Program-made: the position numbers and the translations under genes
The notes under the pieces: model-generated
Told to the model about the DNA's origin: nothing
What the model saw: only the letters and a program-made list of their open reading frames with translations
The model's database searches: none
Origin: an uncultured Prevotella sp.
GTDB lineage: Bacteria > Bacteroidota > Bacteroidia > Bacteroidales > Bacteroidaceae
Length of the DNA: 52,035 nt
Assembly: GCA_900547005.1 (NCBI GenBank)
Contig: URER01000014.1
Span: 1 to 52,035 of the forward strand
Reading direction: 5' to 3'
Shown here: positions 42,334 through 50,051 of the stretch, piece by piece
Layout: every line of letters starts with the position of its first letter
Position numbering within the stretch: the stretch's first letter is position 1

Positions 42334-42951
42334 ATGAAAGAAAAGAAGATAATAACAACCGCAAAGGTGGTGAGCATAGTGTTCACCCCATTCTATTTGC
42401 CGCTGCTCGGTATGATAGCGCTGCTCGTCTTCAGCTATCTGAATATGCTGCCGACATACTACAAGCTGTCGCTGCTTACCATTATATATTTCTTTACGGT
42501 GCTTCTGCCTACATATCTCATCCACCTTTACCATCGTTATCAGGGCTGGTCGCCGTTGCAACTTGGGCAACGCGAACGGCGTATCATACCATACGTCATT
42601 TCCATCCTGTGCTATTTCACGTGCTTTTACTTGATGAACTTGTTCAATATGCCGCACTTCATGGGTTCTATTCTCGTGGCGGCACTTGCCGTGCAGACGT
42701 TCTGCGCCATTATAAACCTATGTTTCAAAGTGTCGACACATACGTCGGCAATCGGCGGACTGACAGGCGGTATGCTCGCATTCTCATTCATCTTCAACTT
42801 CAACCCTATCTGGTGGCTGTGTCTGCTGGTGCTCCTCGGCGGCATGGTAGGCTCAAGCAGGATGATACTGAGGCAGCACAAGCTGTCGGAAGTGGTGTCA
42901 GGATATGTGATAGGAGCGTTCGCGGCATTCACGACAATACTGTTCGTGTAA
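42334..42951 (+). CDS. PAP2-superfamily-like membrane protein
   Basis: 205-aa integral membrane protein with about six hydrophobic segments. The C-terminal half has remnants of the PAP2 phosphatase motifs: CFKVSTHTSAIGGLTGG (motif 2-like, with His) and GSSRMILRQHKLSEVVSGYVIG (motif 3-like, SRx5H, with Glu replacing the usual Asp). No clear motif 1 (KxxxxxxRP) is seen, so activity is uncertain. Family substrates are lipid phosphates such as undecaprenyl diphosphate. It follows rpoN by 4 nt; a hairpin repeat starts at its stop codon. Confidence 0.78.
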   Translation: MKEKKIITTAKVVSIVFTPFYLPLLGMIALLVFSYLNMLPTYYKLSLLTIIYFFTVLLPTYLIHLYHRYQGWSPLQLGQRERRIIPYVISILCYFTCFYLMNLFNMPHFMGSILVAALAVQTFCAIINLCFKVSTHTSAIGGLTGGMLAFSFIFNFNPIWWLCLLVLLGGMVGSSRMILRQHKLSEVVSGYVIGAFAAFTTILFV

Positions 42952-43012
42952 AGCCCCCCTGCCCCCGGAGGGGGCGATAAGAGGTAAGAGGTAAGGAGTA
43001 AGAAGTAAGAGA
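42950..43012 (+). repeat. Hairpin repeat plus GAGGTAAG repeat after the PAP2-like gene
   Basis: AAAGCCCCCCTGCCCCCGG then AGGGGGC (42950-42975), overlapping the TAA stop, immediately followed by GATAAGAGGTAAGAGGTAAG and GAGTAAGAAGTAAGAG (42975-43012). Two repeat families abut. Confidence 0.75.
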
Positions 43013-43107
43013 TATGCTTTTCATCGTATAAATCCCCGTCACTCCTTATTGCTCCCTGTTACCAGAGGCTCGGACATAATAACATAAGAAAACAATAGTA
43101 ATCACCC

Positions 43108-43142
43108 TACTCTCCCCCTTGAGGGAGTCGGAGGGGACTTAA
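43108..43142 (-). repeat. G/C hairpin repeat upstream of purE
   Basis: CTACTCTCCCCCTTGAGGG then AGTCGGAGGGGACTTAA, inverted relative to the copy at 42950 and only 13 nt from the purE ATG, so it lies in the likely leader. Confidence 0.7.
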
Positions 43143-43154
43143 ATATAACGAATT

Positions 43155-43661
43155 ATGAAACCATTAGTTAGTATTATCATGGGCAGCACAAGTGATCTGC
43201 CCGTTATGGAGAAGGCCTGCAAGTGGCTTGATGACAACGAAATACCGTTCGAGGTGAACGCATTGTCGGCTCACCGCACGCCGGACGCAGTGGAAGCGTT
43301 CGCCAAGGGCGCACAGGAGCGGGGCATTAAGGTGATTATCGCAGCGGCGGGAATGGCTGCCGCACTGCCGGGAGTTATCGCAGCATCGACCAATCTGCCC
43401 GTTATCGGAGTGCCTATCAAGGGTATGCTCGACGGACTCGACGCGATGCTGAGCATCATCCAGATGCCGCCGGGAATACCGACGGCCACTGTCGGCGTGA
43501 ACGCGGCACAGAACGCGGCCATCCTCGCGGCGCAGATTATCGGTCTGAGCGACAGTGCCGTGGCTGCAAAAGTGGCAGCACACAAGGCCGGACTGGGCGC
43601 GAAGATTGAGAAAGCGAACAAGGATTTGGCCGAGGTGAAGTATAATTTCAAGACTAACTGA
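43155..43661 (+). CDS. purE: 5-(carboxyamino)imidazole ribonucleotide mutase
   Basis: Class I PurE, 168 aa, converting N5-CAIR to CAIR in purine synthesis. Signatures are SIIMGSTSDLPVMEKA, NALSAHRTPDAVEAFA with the active-site His, IIAAAGMAAALPGVIAAST, VIGVPIKGMLDGLDAMLSI, QMPPGIPTATVGVN and AAQNAAILAAQI. Its usual partner, purK, is not in the window. It is followed 14 nt later by ispG, a common Bacteroidota order. Confidence 0.96.
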   Translation: MKPLVSIIMGSTSDLPVMEKACKWLDDNEIPFEVNALSAHRTPDAVEAFAKGAQERGIKVIIAAAGMAAALPGVIAASTNLPVIGVPIKGMLDGLDAMLSIIQMPPGIPTATVGVNAAQNAAILAAQIIGLSDSAVAAKVAAHKAGLGAKIEKANKDLAEVKYNFKTN

Positions 43662-43675
43662 TAAAGAACAACCCG

Positions 43676-45619
43676 ATGGAAGACCTTTTCAACTATCGCC
43701 GCCGGGCCACAACGACCGTACACGTCGGTGCTACCGAGATTGGCGGAGAGAACCCGATAAGGGTTCAGTCGATGACAACGACCAACACAAACGACACCGC
43801 GGCGTGTGTGGAGCAGGCGAAACGCATCATTGAGGCGGGCGGAGAGCTGGTCAGACTGACCACGCAAGGCCGCCGGGAGGCCGAGAATCTGCGCAACATC
43901 AACAGTGCGTTGCGCGCCGAAGGATATACAACGCCACTCGTAGCCGACGTGCATTTCAACGCCGGCGTGGCGGATGTGGCGGCTCTCTATGCCGAAAAGG
44001 TACGCATAAACCCGGGTAACTACGTCGACACGGCACGCAAATTCCAAAAGATAGAATATGCCGACGAGGCGGAATATCAGCAGGAACTGCGCAAGATTGA
44101 CGAGCGTCTGATGCCGTTTATAAAGATTTGCAAGGAGAATCACACGGCTGTGCGCATCGGAGTGAACCACGGTTCGCTGTCCGACCGCATCATGTCGCGC
44201 TACGGTGACACGCCGGAGGGAATCGTGGAGAGCTGCATGGAGTTTCTGCGGATATTCAAACGCGAGCAGTTCAACGATGTTGTGATTTCCATAAAGGCCT
44301 CAAACACGGTGGTGATGGTGCGCTCTGTGCGTCTGCTCGTGAGCGAAATGGAGAAGGAAGGCATGAGCTATCCGCTGCATCTCGGCGTCACCGAGGCCGG
44401 CGAAGGAGAGGACGGACGCATCAAGAGTGCCGTGGGCATTGGCGCGTTGCTGGCCGACGGCATCGGCGATACCATCCGTGTGTCGCTCAGTGAGGAGCCG
44501 GAGGCAGAGATTCCCGTTGCAAAACACCTCGTGGAATATATCGGAAAGAAAGCCGGACACCTCCCTATTCCGGGCAAGACGGCTGCGGACTTCGATTATC
44601 TGCGCCCTGAACGACGCAAGACTAAGGCCGTAGGCAACATCGGAGGCAGCAACGTTCCGGTGGTGATAAGCTCGAGGATGGAGGATGATCTTCCGAAGAT
44701 TGAGGATAGTCTTTCGAGGATGGATAATAGCCAATCCCCCGACTACGTTTATGTGGGCAACAACATTCCAGAAAAGCCAATAGAAGGACGCAGATATATC
44801 GTAGACTACAATACGTATATACAACTACAATCACAAGTAAATAGTGCAGAACAGACATCCAATGACAGCAGTCTTTCATCCCCCCTTGGGGGGAACGAGG
44901 GGGGCTTTTTCCCCATTTTCCCACACAACGCCATACCATTCATCGGCGCGGTGAAGGCCAATATGAAGTTCCTCGTACTGCAATACGGTGCTCCGAGCGA
45001 TGAGTATATCGCCTGTCTGAAAGCTCATCCCGAGGTTGTCGTGGTCTGCATGAGTAACCATCAGAACCGCTTAGGCGAGCAGCGCGCACTGGTTCACGAG
45101 CTGACGGCAAACGGAGTGGAAAATCCCGTGGTGTTCTGTCAGATGTATCGGCACACCAACGAGGAGAAAGGCGATTTCCAATTAGAGGCCTCCGCCGATA
45201 TGGGCGCGCTGATGATGGACGGACTTTGCGACGGTATCTGGCTGCTCAACGACGGCGATATTCCTGCCGACATCATCACAGATACGGCATTCGGCATACT
45301 GCAAGCTGCTCGTTTGCGCACCACCAAGACGGAATATATCTCCTGTCCGGGATGCGGCCGCACGCTCTACGACCTGCGAACGACCATCGCCCGCATCAAG
45401 GAAGCGACCAAAGACATGAAAGGTCTGAAGATTGGTATTATGGGATGTATTGTCAACGGACCGGGCGAGATGGCCGATGCCGACTACGGTTACGTTGGTG
45501 CGGGTGTAGGAAAAATCTCCCTCTACCGCCAAAAGGAGTGCGTGGAAAAGAACATTCCGGAGGACGAGGCTGTGGAGCACCTGCTCAAACTGATAGAAAA
45601 CGACCGGAAGAAGATATAA
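43676..45619 (+). CDS. ispG: 4-hydroxy-3-methylbut-2-en-1-yl diphosphate synthase
   Basis: Fe-S enzyme of the MEP isoprenoid pathway, converting MEcPP to HMBPP. 647 aa, the long (three-domain) form. The TIM barrel (about 1-290) has IRVQSMTTTNTNDTAACVEQ, ADVHFNAGVADVAA, IRIGVNHGSLSDRI and HLGVTEAGEGEDG. The inserted domain spans about 300-520. The C-terminal cluster domain holds ISCPGCGRTLYDL and GIMGCIVNGPGEMADADYGY with the three Cys. Within the insert, residues about 334-353 (EDDLPKIEDSLSRMDNSQSP) and 400-412 (SSPLGGNEGGFF) are encoded by repeat DNA, the latter by a full hairpin element at 44876-44910. Confidence 0.93.
   Translation: MEDLFNYRRRATTTVHVGATEIGGENPIRVQSMTTTNTNDTAACVEQAKRIIEAGGELVRLTTQGRREAENLRNINSALRAEGYTTPLVADVHFNAGVADVAALYAEKVRINPGNYVDTARKFQKIEYADEAEYQQELRKIDERLMPFIKICKENHTAVRIGVNHGSLSDRIMSRYGDTPEGIVESCMEFLRIFKREQFNDVVISIKASNTVVMVRSVRLLVSEMEKEGMSYPLHLGVTEAGEGEDGRIKSAVGIGALLADGIGDTIRVSLSEEPEAEIPVAKHLVEYIGKKAGHLPIPGKTAADFDYLRPERRKTKAVGNIGGSNVPVVISSRMEDDLPKIEDSLSRMDNSQSPDYVYVGNNIPEKPIEGRRYIVDYNTYIQLQSQVNSAEQTSNDSSLSSPLGGNEGGFFPIFPHNAIPFIGAVKANMKFLVLQYGAPSDEYIACLKAHPEVVVVCMSNHQNRLGEQRALVHELTANGVENPVVFCQMYRHTNEEKGDFQLEASADMGALMMDGLCDGIWLLNDGDIPADIITDTAFGILQAARLRTTKTEYISCPGCGRTLYDLRTTIARIKEATKDMKGLKIGIMGCIVNGPGEMADADYGYVGAGVGKISLYRQKECVEKNIPEDEAVEHLLKLIENDRKKI
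44876..44910 (-). repeat. G/C hairpin repeat in frame inside ispG
   Basis: TTCATCCCCCCTTGGGGGG then AACGAGGGGGGCTTTTT. A complete copy in the antisense orientation, translated as SSPLGGNEGGFF. Upstream, 44676-44733 is a GAGGATGG/GAAGATTGAGGATAG imperfect tandem repeat. Confidence 0.8.
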
Positions 45620-45697
45620 GACCGTAGGCTAACAAGAACAGAAACGGTCGGCAAGAGACATAAAAGACGACCGGAAAACAAGCGATTCTGCAAAACA

Positions 45698-45742
45698 AAA
45701 GTGGCTTTTAGCGTTCCAAACGAAACAGCTAAAAGCCACTTT
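45698..45742. terminator. Bidirectional terminator between ispG and comM
   Basis: AAAGTGGCTTTTAGC (45698-45712) and GCTAAAAGCCACTTT (45728-45742) form a perfect 15-bp stem between convergent genes. Confidence 0.85.
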
Positions 45743-45765
45743 CTTTATAATCATTCGTCTGCTTT

Positions 45766-47313
45766 TTATATCCCCCTCTCGGCCCAGTCGCCACGATCGA
45801 GGTTCCGATAGTTTATCGCTTCGGCGAGATGGTGCGGCAACACGCGCCCGGAACCGTCAAGGTCGGCTATCGTGCGGGCCACTTTCAATATGCGGTTGTA
45901 GGCGCGCGCCGACAGCGACATACGCTCCATTGCCGTGCGGAGCAACTCGATGCCGGCCTCATCAGGCTCGGCAAACTGGTGAATCATGCGCTCGGTCATC
46001 TGCGCGTTGCAGTATATACCCTTGAAACCTTTGAAACGCTCCTCCTGAATGCGACGGGCGGCAATGACACGTTCGCGTATCACCGCACTCGGCTCACCCT
46101 GAGAGTACTTCGATATGTCGCGGAACGGCACAGGGGTAATCTCCACCTGAATGTCGATACGGTCGAGCAACGGTCCGCTAATCTTGTTCATGTAACGCTG
46201 AATCTGTCCGGGCGAGCACACACAGGTGTGGGTCGGATCGTTATAATAGCCGCAGGGGCAGGGATTCATGGATGCGACAAACATAAAGGAACAGGGATAA
46301 TCCACCGAATACTTGGCCCGGCTGATGTTTATACGGCGGTCTTCGAGCGGCTGGCGCATCACTTCGAGGACGTTGCGCGAGAACTCCGGCAGCTCATCGC
46401 AGAACAAAACGCCGTTATGGGCAAGCGAAATCTCGCCCGGCTGGGGGTTGGTGCCGCCTCCGACAAGCGCCACCTGCGTGATGGAATGGTGGGGACTGCG
46501 GAACGGCCGCTGCGAGATGAGCGACGTGTCCTTGCTCAGTTTGCCGGCCACGGAATGTATCTGCGTTGTCTCAAGGCTCTCGCCGAGCGTGAGTGGGGGC
46601 AGAATGGACGGCAGACGCTTTGCCATCATCGACTTTCCGGAACCCGGCGGACCAATCATTATGAGGTTATGGCCGCCCGCGGCAGCCACTTCGAGCGCGC
46701 GTTTCACGGTTTCCTGACCGCGCACATCAGCGAAATCAAGGTCAAAATTGCTTTGTTGCTCGTAAAACTCCCTACGGGTATCGACCACCGTAGGCTCAAA
46801 CGTCTTCGTACCGTTAAAGAAATGTATCACATCCACAAGACTTTCCATGCCATACACTTCGAGATTGTTCACCACCGCAGCCTCGCGGATGTTTTGCTTC
46901 GGCACAATCAGGCCTTTATATTTGTCGGCTCTGGCCTTTATCGCGATAGGCAACGCACCGCGCACGGGCTGCAACCGGCCGTCGAGACCGAGTTCGCCCA
47001 CGAGCATATAGTCCTTCAACCGGTCGCTTTTCAGGTTCTCTATCGACGCGAGAATGCCGACAGCCAGTGGCAGGTCATATCCGCTGCCCTCCTTCTTAAT
47101 GTCAGCCGGCGACAGATTTATAGTCAAATCTGCCACCGGCATCTTATATCCGTTGTTATATAAAGCCGCCTTTATGCGGTCGTAACTTTCCCTTACCGAT
47201 GTGTCGGCGAGTCCCGACAGATGCAGCATGGCACCGCGTGTCATGCTGATTTCTATCGTTACGGCAATCGCCTCAAGCCCCATCACGGCGGCACTATATG
47301 TTTTTACAAGCAT
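45766..47313 (-). CDS. YifB/ComM family Mg-chelatase-like AAA+ ATPase
   Basis: 515 aa. The N-terminal Lon-like/ChlI fold (about 1-170) contains LHLSGLADTSVRESYDRIKA and INLSPADIKKEGSGYDLPLA. The AAA+ core has Walker A MIGPPGSGKSMMAKRLPSI and Walker B GVLFCDELPEFSRNVLEVM, then FVASMNPCPCGYYNDP with a Cys cluster (CxCx8Cxc). The C-terminal Mg_chelatase_C ends AEAINYRNLDRGDW. ComM is a hexameric helicase promoting branch migration in natural transformation; YifB-type proteins are also widespread outside competent species. A TACCTTTG box lies at 47339-47346 on the minus strand. Confidence 0.93.
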   Translation of the reverse strand: MLVKTYSAAVMGLEAIAVTIEISMTRGAMLHLSGLADTSVRESYDRIKAALYNNGYKMPVADLTINLSPADIKKEGSGYDLPLAVGILASIENLKSDRLKDYMLVGELGLDGRLQPVRGALPIAIKARADKYKGLIVPKQNIREAAVVNNLEVYGMESLVDVIHFFNGTKTFEPTVVDTRREFYEQQSNFDLDFADVRGQETVKRALEVAAAGGHNLIMIGPPGSGKSMMAKRLPSILPPLTLGESLETTQIHSVAGKLSKDTSLISQRPFRSPHHSITQVALVGGGTNPQPGEISLAHNGVLFCDELPEFSRNVLEVMRQPLEDRRINISRAKYSVDYPCSFMFVASMNPCPCGYYNDPTHTCVCSPGQIQRYMNKISGPLLDRIDIQVEITPVPFRDISKYSQGEPSAVIRERVIAARRIQEERFKGFKGIYCNAQMTERMIHQFAEPDEAGIELLRTAMERMSLSARAYNRILKVARTIADLDGSGRVLPHHLAEAINYRNLDRGDWAERGI

Positions 47314-47455
47314 TGTATTTATCTTTTTATACGAAAGACAAAGGTATATAAATATGTGTAAAGATAAAAGAAGGCTCGCATTTTTCTTTACAAAAAATGG
47401 GAATAAGGATTTATTAACCCTTACTCCCTATCGTATTTCCGACCCAAAAACGGAA

Positions 47456-49276
47456 TTACATTCTTTCTGGAACCTCTATTCCGAGCAGCGCCATGCCGTT
47501 CTTGATGGTCTTAGCCACATTCTTGGCTATCACAAGACGCACAGTCTTCTCGTCGTCGCTATCGGCATTCAGGATGCTGTAGTCATGGTAGAACTGGTTG
47601 AAGAGCTTGGTCAGCTCGTAGCAGTAGTTGGCTATTCCACTCGGAGAGTAGTCCTTGCCGGCCTGCTCCACGGCAGCACCATACTCGTTCATCTTCTGTA
47701 TCAGCTCTATCTCCTTCTCGTTGAGCGGCGCATTGTCGGCCAACACAACCGGAATATTGACGTTTGCCTCTGCCGCCTTGCGCAGGATGCTGCGGATGCG
47801 GGCGTAAGTGTACTGAATGAACGGACCTGTGTTGCCGTTGAAGTCGATGGATTCCTCCGGATTGAAGAGCATATTCTTGCGCGCATCCACCTTCAGGATG
47901 AAGTATTTCAGCGCACCCATGCCCACGATGCGGGCTATCTCGTTCTTCTCGTCCTCGCTTATACCCTCGAGCTTGTTCACCTTGTCCTCGCTCATCTGCT
48001 TGGCATCGGCCACCATCGTAGCCATCAGGTCGTCGGCATCAACGACCGTTCCCTCGCGGCTTTTCATCTTTCCGTTAGGCAATTCCACCATACCGTAAGA
48101 GAAATGCACAAGCTCCTTGCCCCACTTGAAGCCTAAACGGTCGAGCAAGATAGACAGCACCTGGAAGTGATAGTTCTGCTCATTGCCCACGACATATATC
48201 ATCTTGTCTATCGGGAAGTCGCGGAAACGCATATCAGCCGTACCGATATCCTGCGTCATATATACGCTGGTGCCGTCGGAACGCAACAGCAACTTCTGGT
48301 CGAGACCGTCAGCCGTGAGGTCGGCCCACACGCTGTTGTCGTCCTTTCTGAAGAAGAGACCCTTCTCAAGTCCTTCCTCCACCTTCTTCTTTCCCTCAAG
48401 ATAAGTGGTAGACTCATAATATATCTTGTCGAAACCGACGCCCATCTGCTTGTATGTCTCGTCGAAACCGGCATACACCCAGTTGTTCATCTTCTCCCAA
48501 AGGGCGCGCACCTCCGGGTCGTTCTGCTCCCATTTCACGAGCATTTCGTGCGCTTCCTTGATGAGCGGAGCCTCGTTCTTGGCCTTCTCCCCGGCCTTCT
48601 CGTCATCCATGCCCTCGGCAACGAACTTGTTTTTCAGCTCTTCCACTTCGGCACGATAGTGCATATCGAAAGCCACATAGTAGTCACCGATAAGATGGTC
48701 GCCTTTCTTTCCGCTTGTCTCCGGAGTCTCTCCTTTGCCCCATTTCAGCCAAGCCAGCATCGACTTGCATATATGTATGCCCCGGTCGTTCACGATATTA
48801 GTCTTCACCACCTTATTTCCGTTGGCCTCCATGATTTGTGCCAGCGACCAACCCAGCAGGTTGTTTCGCACGTGTCCGAGGTGCAACGGCTTGTTGGTAT
48901 TGGGCGATGAGTATTCAATCATCACTAACGGACTGTCCTCCGTGGCTTTCTTCTCTCCGAAATGCTCATCGGCACTGATGTCGTTGAGCAGTCCAAGCCA
49001 TGCCGCAGGAGCAATGACGAGGTTCAGGAATCCCTTCACCACATTGAAGTCGGCCACAGCCTTGCAGTTCTTCTGCAAGTACTCGCCAATCTCCTGAGCC
49101 GTGTCTTCGGGTTTCTTACGCGACATCTTCAAGAACGGGAACACCACCAGAGTGAGGTTTCCCTCAAAGTTTGCCTTTGTTTTTTGCAGCCCGACCATTG
49201 TCGCGGGCACATCCTGACCATACAGTTCCTTTACGGCCTCAATCACCGCACTGCATATCTGCGCTTCAATATTCAT
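47456..49276 (-). CDS. argS: Arginyl-tRNA synthetase
   Basis: Class I aminoacyl-tRNA synthetase charging tRNA-Arg, 606 aa. The N-terminal Arg-S additional domain covers about 1-110. The HIGH-type signature is YSSPNTNKPLHLGHVRNNLLG. A KMSKS-like loop reads GKMKSREGTVVDADDL, and the alpha-helical anticodon domain DALR ends in the C-terminal VAKTIKNGMALLGIEVPERM. The start is the ATG at 49276 (MNIEAQICSAV); the in-frame TTG at 49312 is part of the TAATTTTG promoter box. Confidence 0.96.
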   Translation of the reverse strand: MNIEAQICSAVIEAVKELYGQDVPATMVGLQKTKANFEGNLTLVVFPFLKMSRKKPEDTAQEIGEYLQKNCKAVADFNVVKGFLNLVIAPAAWLGLLNDISADEHFGEKKATEDSPLVMIEYSSPNTNKPLHLGHVRNNLLGWSLAQIMEANGNKVVKTNIVNDRGIHICKSMLAWLKWGKGETPETSGKKGDHLIGDYYVAFDMHYRAEVEELKNKFVAEGMDDEKAGEKAKNEAPLIKEAHEMLVKWEQNDPEVRALWEKMNNWVYAGFDETYKQMGVGFDKIYYESTTYLEGKKKVEEGLEKGLFFRKDDNSVWADLTADGLDQKLLLRSDGTSVYMTQDIGTADMRFRDFPIDKMIYVVGNEQNYHFQVLSILLDRLGFKWGKELVHFSYGMVELPNGKMKSREGTVVDADDLMATMVADAKQMSEDKVNKLEGISEDEKNEIARIVGMGALKYFILKVDARKNMLFNPEESIDFNGNTGPFIQYTYARIRSILRKAAEANVNIPVVLADNAPLNEKEIELIQKMNEYGAAVEQAGKDYSPSGIANYCYELTKLFNQFYHDYSILNADSDDEKTVRLVIAKNVAKTIKNGMALLGIEVPERM

Positions 49277-49309
49277 GCTGTTATAGTATAATATTTCCTG
49301 TTTATTCGG

Positions 49310-49340
49310 CAAAATTACTATAAATTAGGCGAATAGCAAA
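49310..49340 (-). promoter_or_regulatory. Promoter of argS
   Basis: Minus-strand TTTG (CAAA 49337-49340), 19-nt gap, TAATTTTG (49310-49317). Confidence 0.75.
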
Positions 49341-49444
49341 AACTATCGCGGTTTTTGTGAGGTTTCCTATCGGCTCTTTCTTAACTCTTTTGTACCCCGA
49401 TAAGCCACCGTCGCATTCCAATAACATAACATCCTCATTCTGTT

Positions 49445-49918
49445 ATGGGCTGTTTGAAATATGCCTCGAGCATCGTTTCGAACATCATCAGCAATTTCCT
49501 TATGATAAACTATGGTGCGCTTTCGGTGTCTGAGATGGCCGATTCGCCGGTATATTGCCGCAGCGAGGAGCTGTTCAAGCAGTTTCTTACGGACACTGAA
49601 AAATTTTACAACAAGTATCACTGCGTGGCCGACTACGCCCGTCGGCTGTGCATCTCCACCAAGTATCTCACGCAGATAGCGCGTGCCAAAACGGGGATGT
49701 CGCCCAAAGAGCTTATCGACGAGGTAACATTGCGCCGCGCCCTTACGCTGCTAAAAGACTCTAACAAGTCGGTAAAGGAAATTAGTATCGACTGCGGATT
49801 TCCAAATCCGGGCTATTTCTCGCGCTTCATAAAGCGCATGATGGGAATTACGCCACAGGAGTTTAGAGAAGAGAGAAGAGTGAAGAGTGAAGAATCAAAT
49901 AGCAAGGCTAATGTCTGA
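49445..49918 (+). CDS. AraC-family regulator, N-terminally truncated
   Basis: 157 aa carrying only the C-terminal AraC DNA-binding domain (about 55-142): VADYARRLCISTKYLTQIAR as the first helix-turn-helix, GMSPKELIDEVTLRRALTLL, then SVKEISIDCGFPNPGYFSRFI and GITPQEFR for the second. Full-length members are about 280 aa; the sensing half is missing. Residues 1-50 look like the family linker. An in-frame TAA lies at 49427-49429, so no hidden upstream part remains in frame. The last ~14 residues (RRVKSEESNSKANV) come from a GAAGAGTGAAGAG repeat. Probably a decayed gene, or a stand-alone DNA-binding domain. Confidence 0.75.
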   Translation: MGCLKYASSIVSNIISNFLMINYGALSVSEMADSPVYCRSEELFKQFLTDTEKFYNKYHCVADYARRLCISTKYLTQIARAKTGMSPKELIDEVTLRRALTLLKDSNKSVKEISIDCGFPNPGYFSRFIKRMMGITPQEFREERRVKSEESNSKANV

Positions 49919-49972
49919 AATCCTGTCTCCTGTTTTCTGTCTCCTGAGCTAAGTGAAGAGTGAAGAGAATGG
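49865..49972 (+). repeat. GAAGAGTGAAGAG and CCTGTCTCCTG repeats at the AraC gene end
   Basis: GAGAGAAGAGTGAAGAGTG within the coding end, CCTGTCTCCTG/TCTGTCTCCTG at 49922-49947, and AAGTGAAGAGTGAAGAGAA at 49951-49970: two dispersed repeat types interleaved. Confidence 0.65.
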
Positions 49973-49985
49973 ATATCAAACATAA

Positions 49986-50020
49986 AAAGGGGCAACGCCG
50001 ATTATCAGCGTTGCCCCTTT
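49986..50020. terminator. Bidirectional terminator between the AraC gene and pckA
   Basis: AAAGGGGCAACGC (49986-49998) pairs with GCGTTGCCCCTTT (50008-50020) across 9 nt. Confidence 0.85.
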
Positions 50021-50051
50021 GGTTTTATTTAGCTTTCAGAGCTATTCAGTC

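Noticed and set aside
44876..44910. Assembly error or frameshift in ispG
   Set aside because: The hairpin element keeps the frame, and the downstream Fe-S motifs are intact in the same frame.
45829..47163. A 444-codon plus-strand open frame opposite the YifB/ComM gene
   Set aside because: Shadow of a gene with clear Walker motifs; no domain seen.
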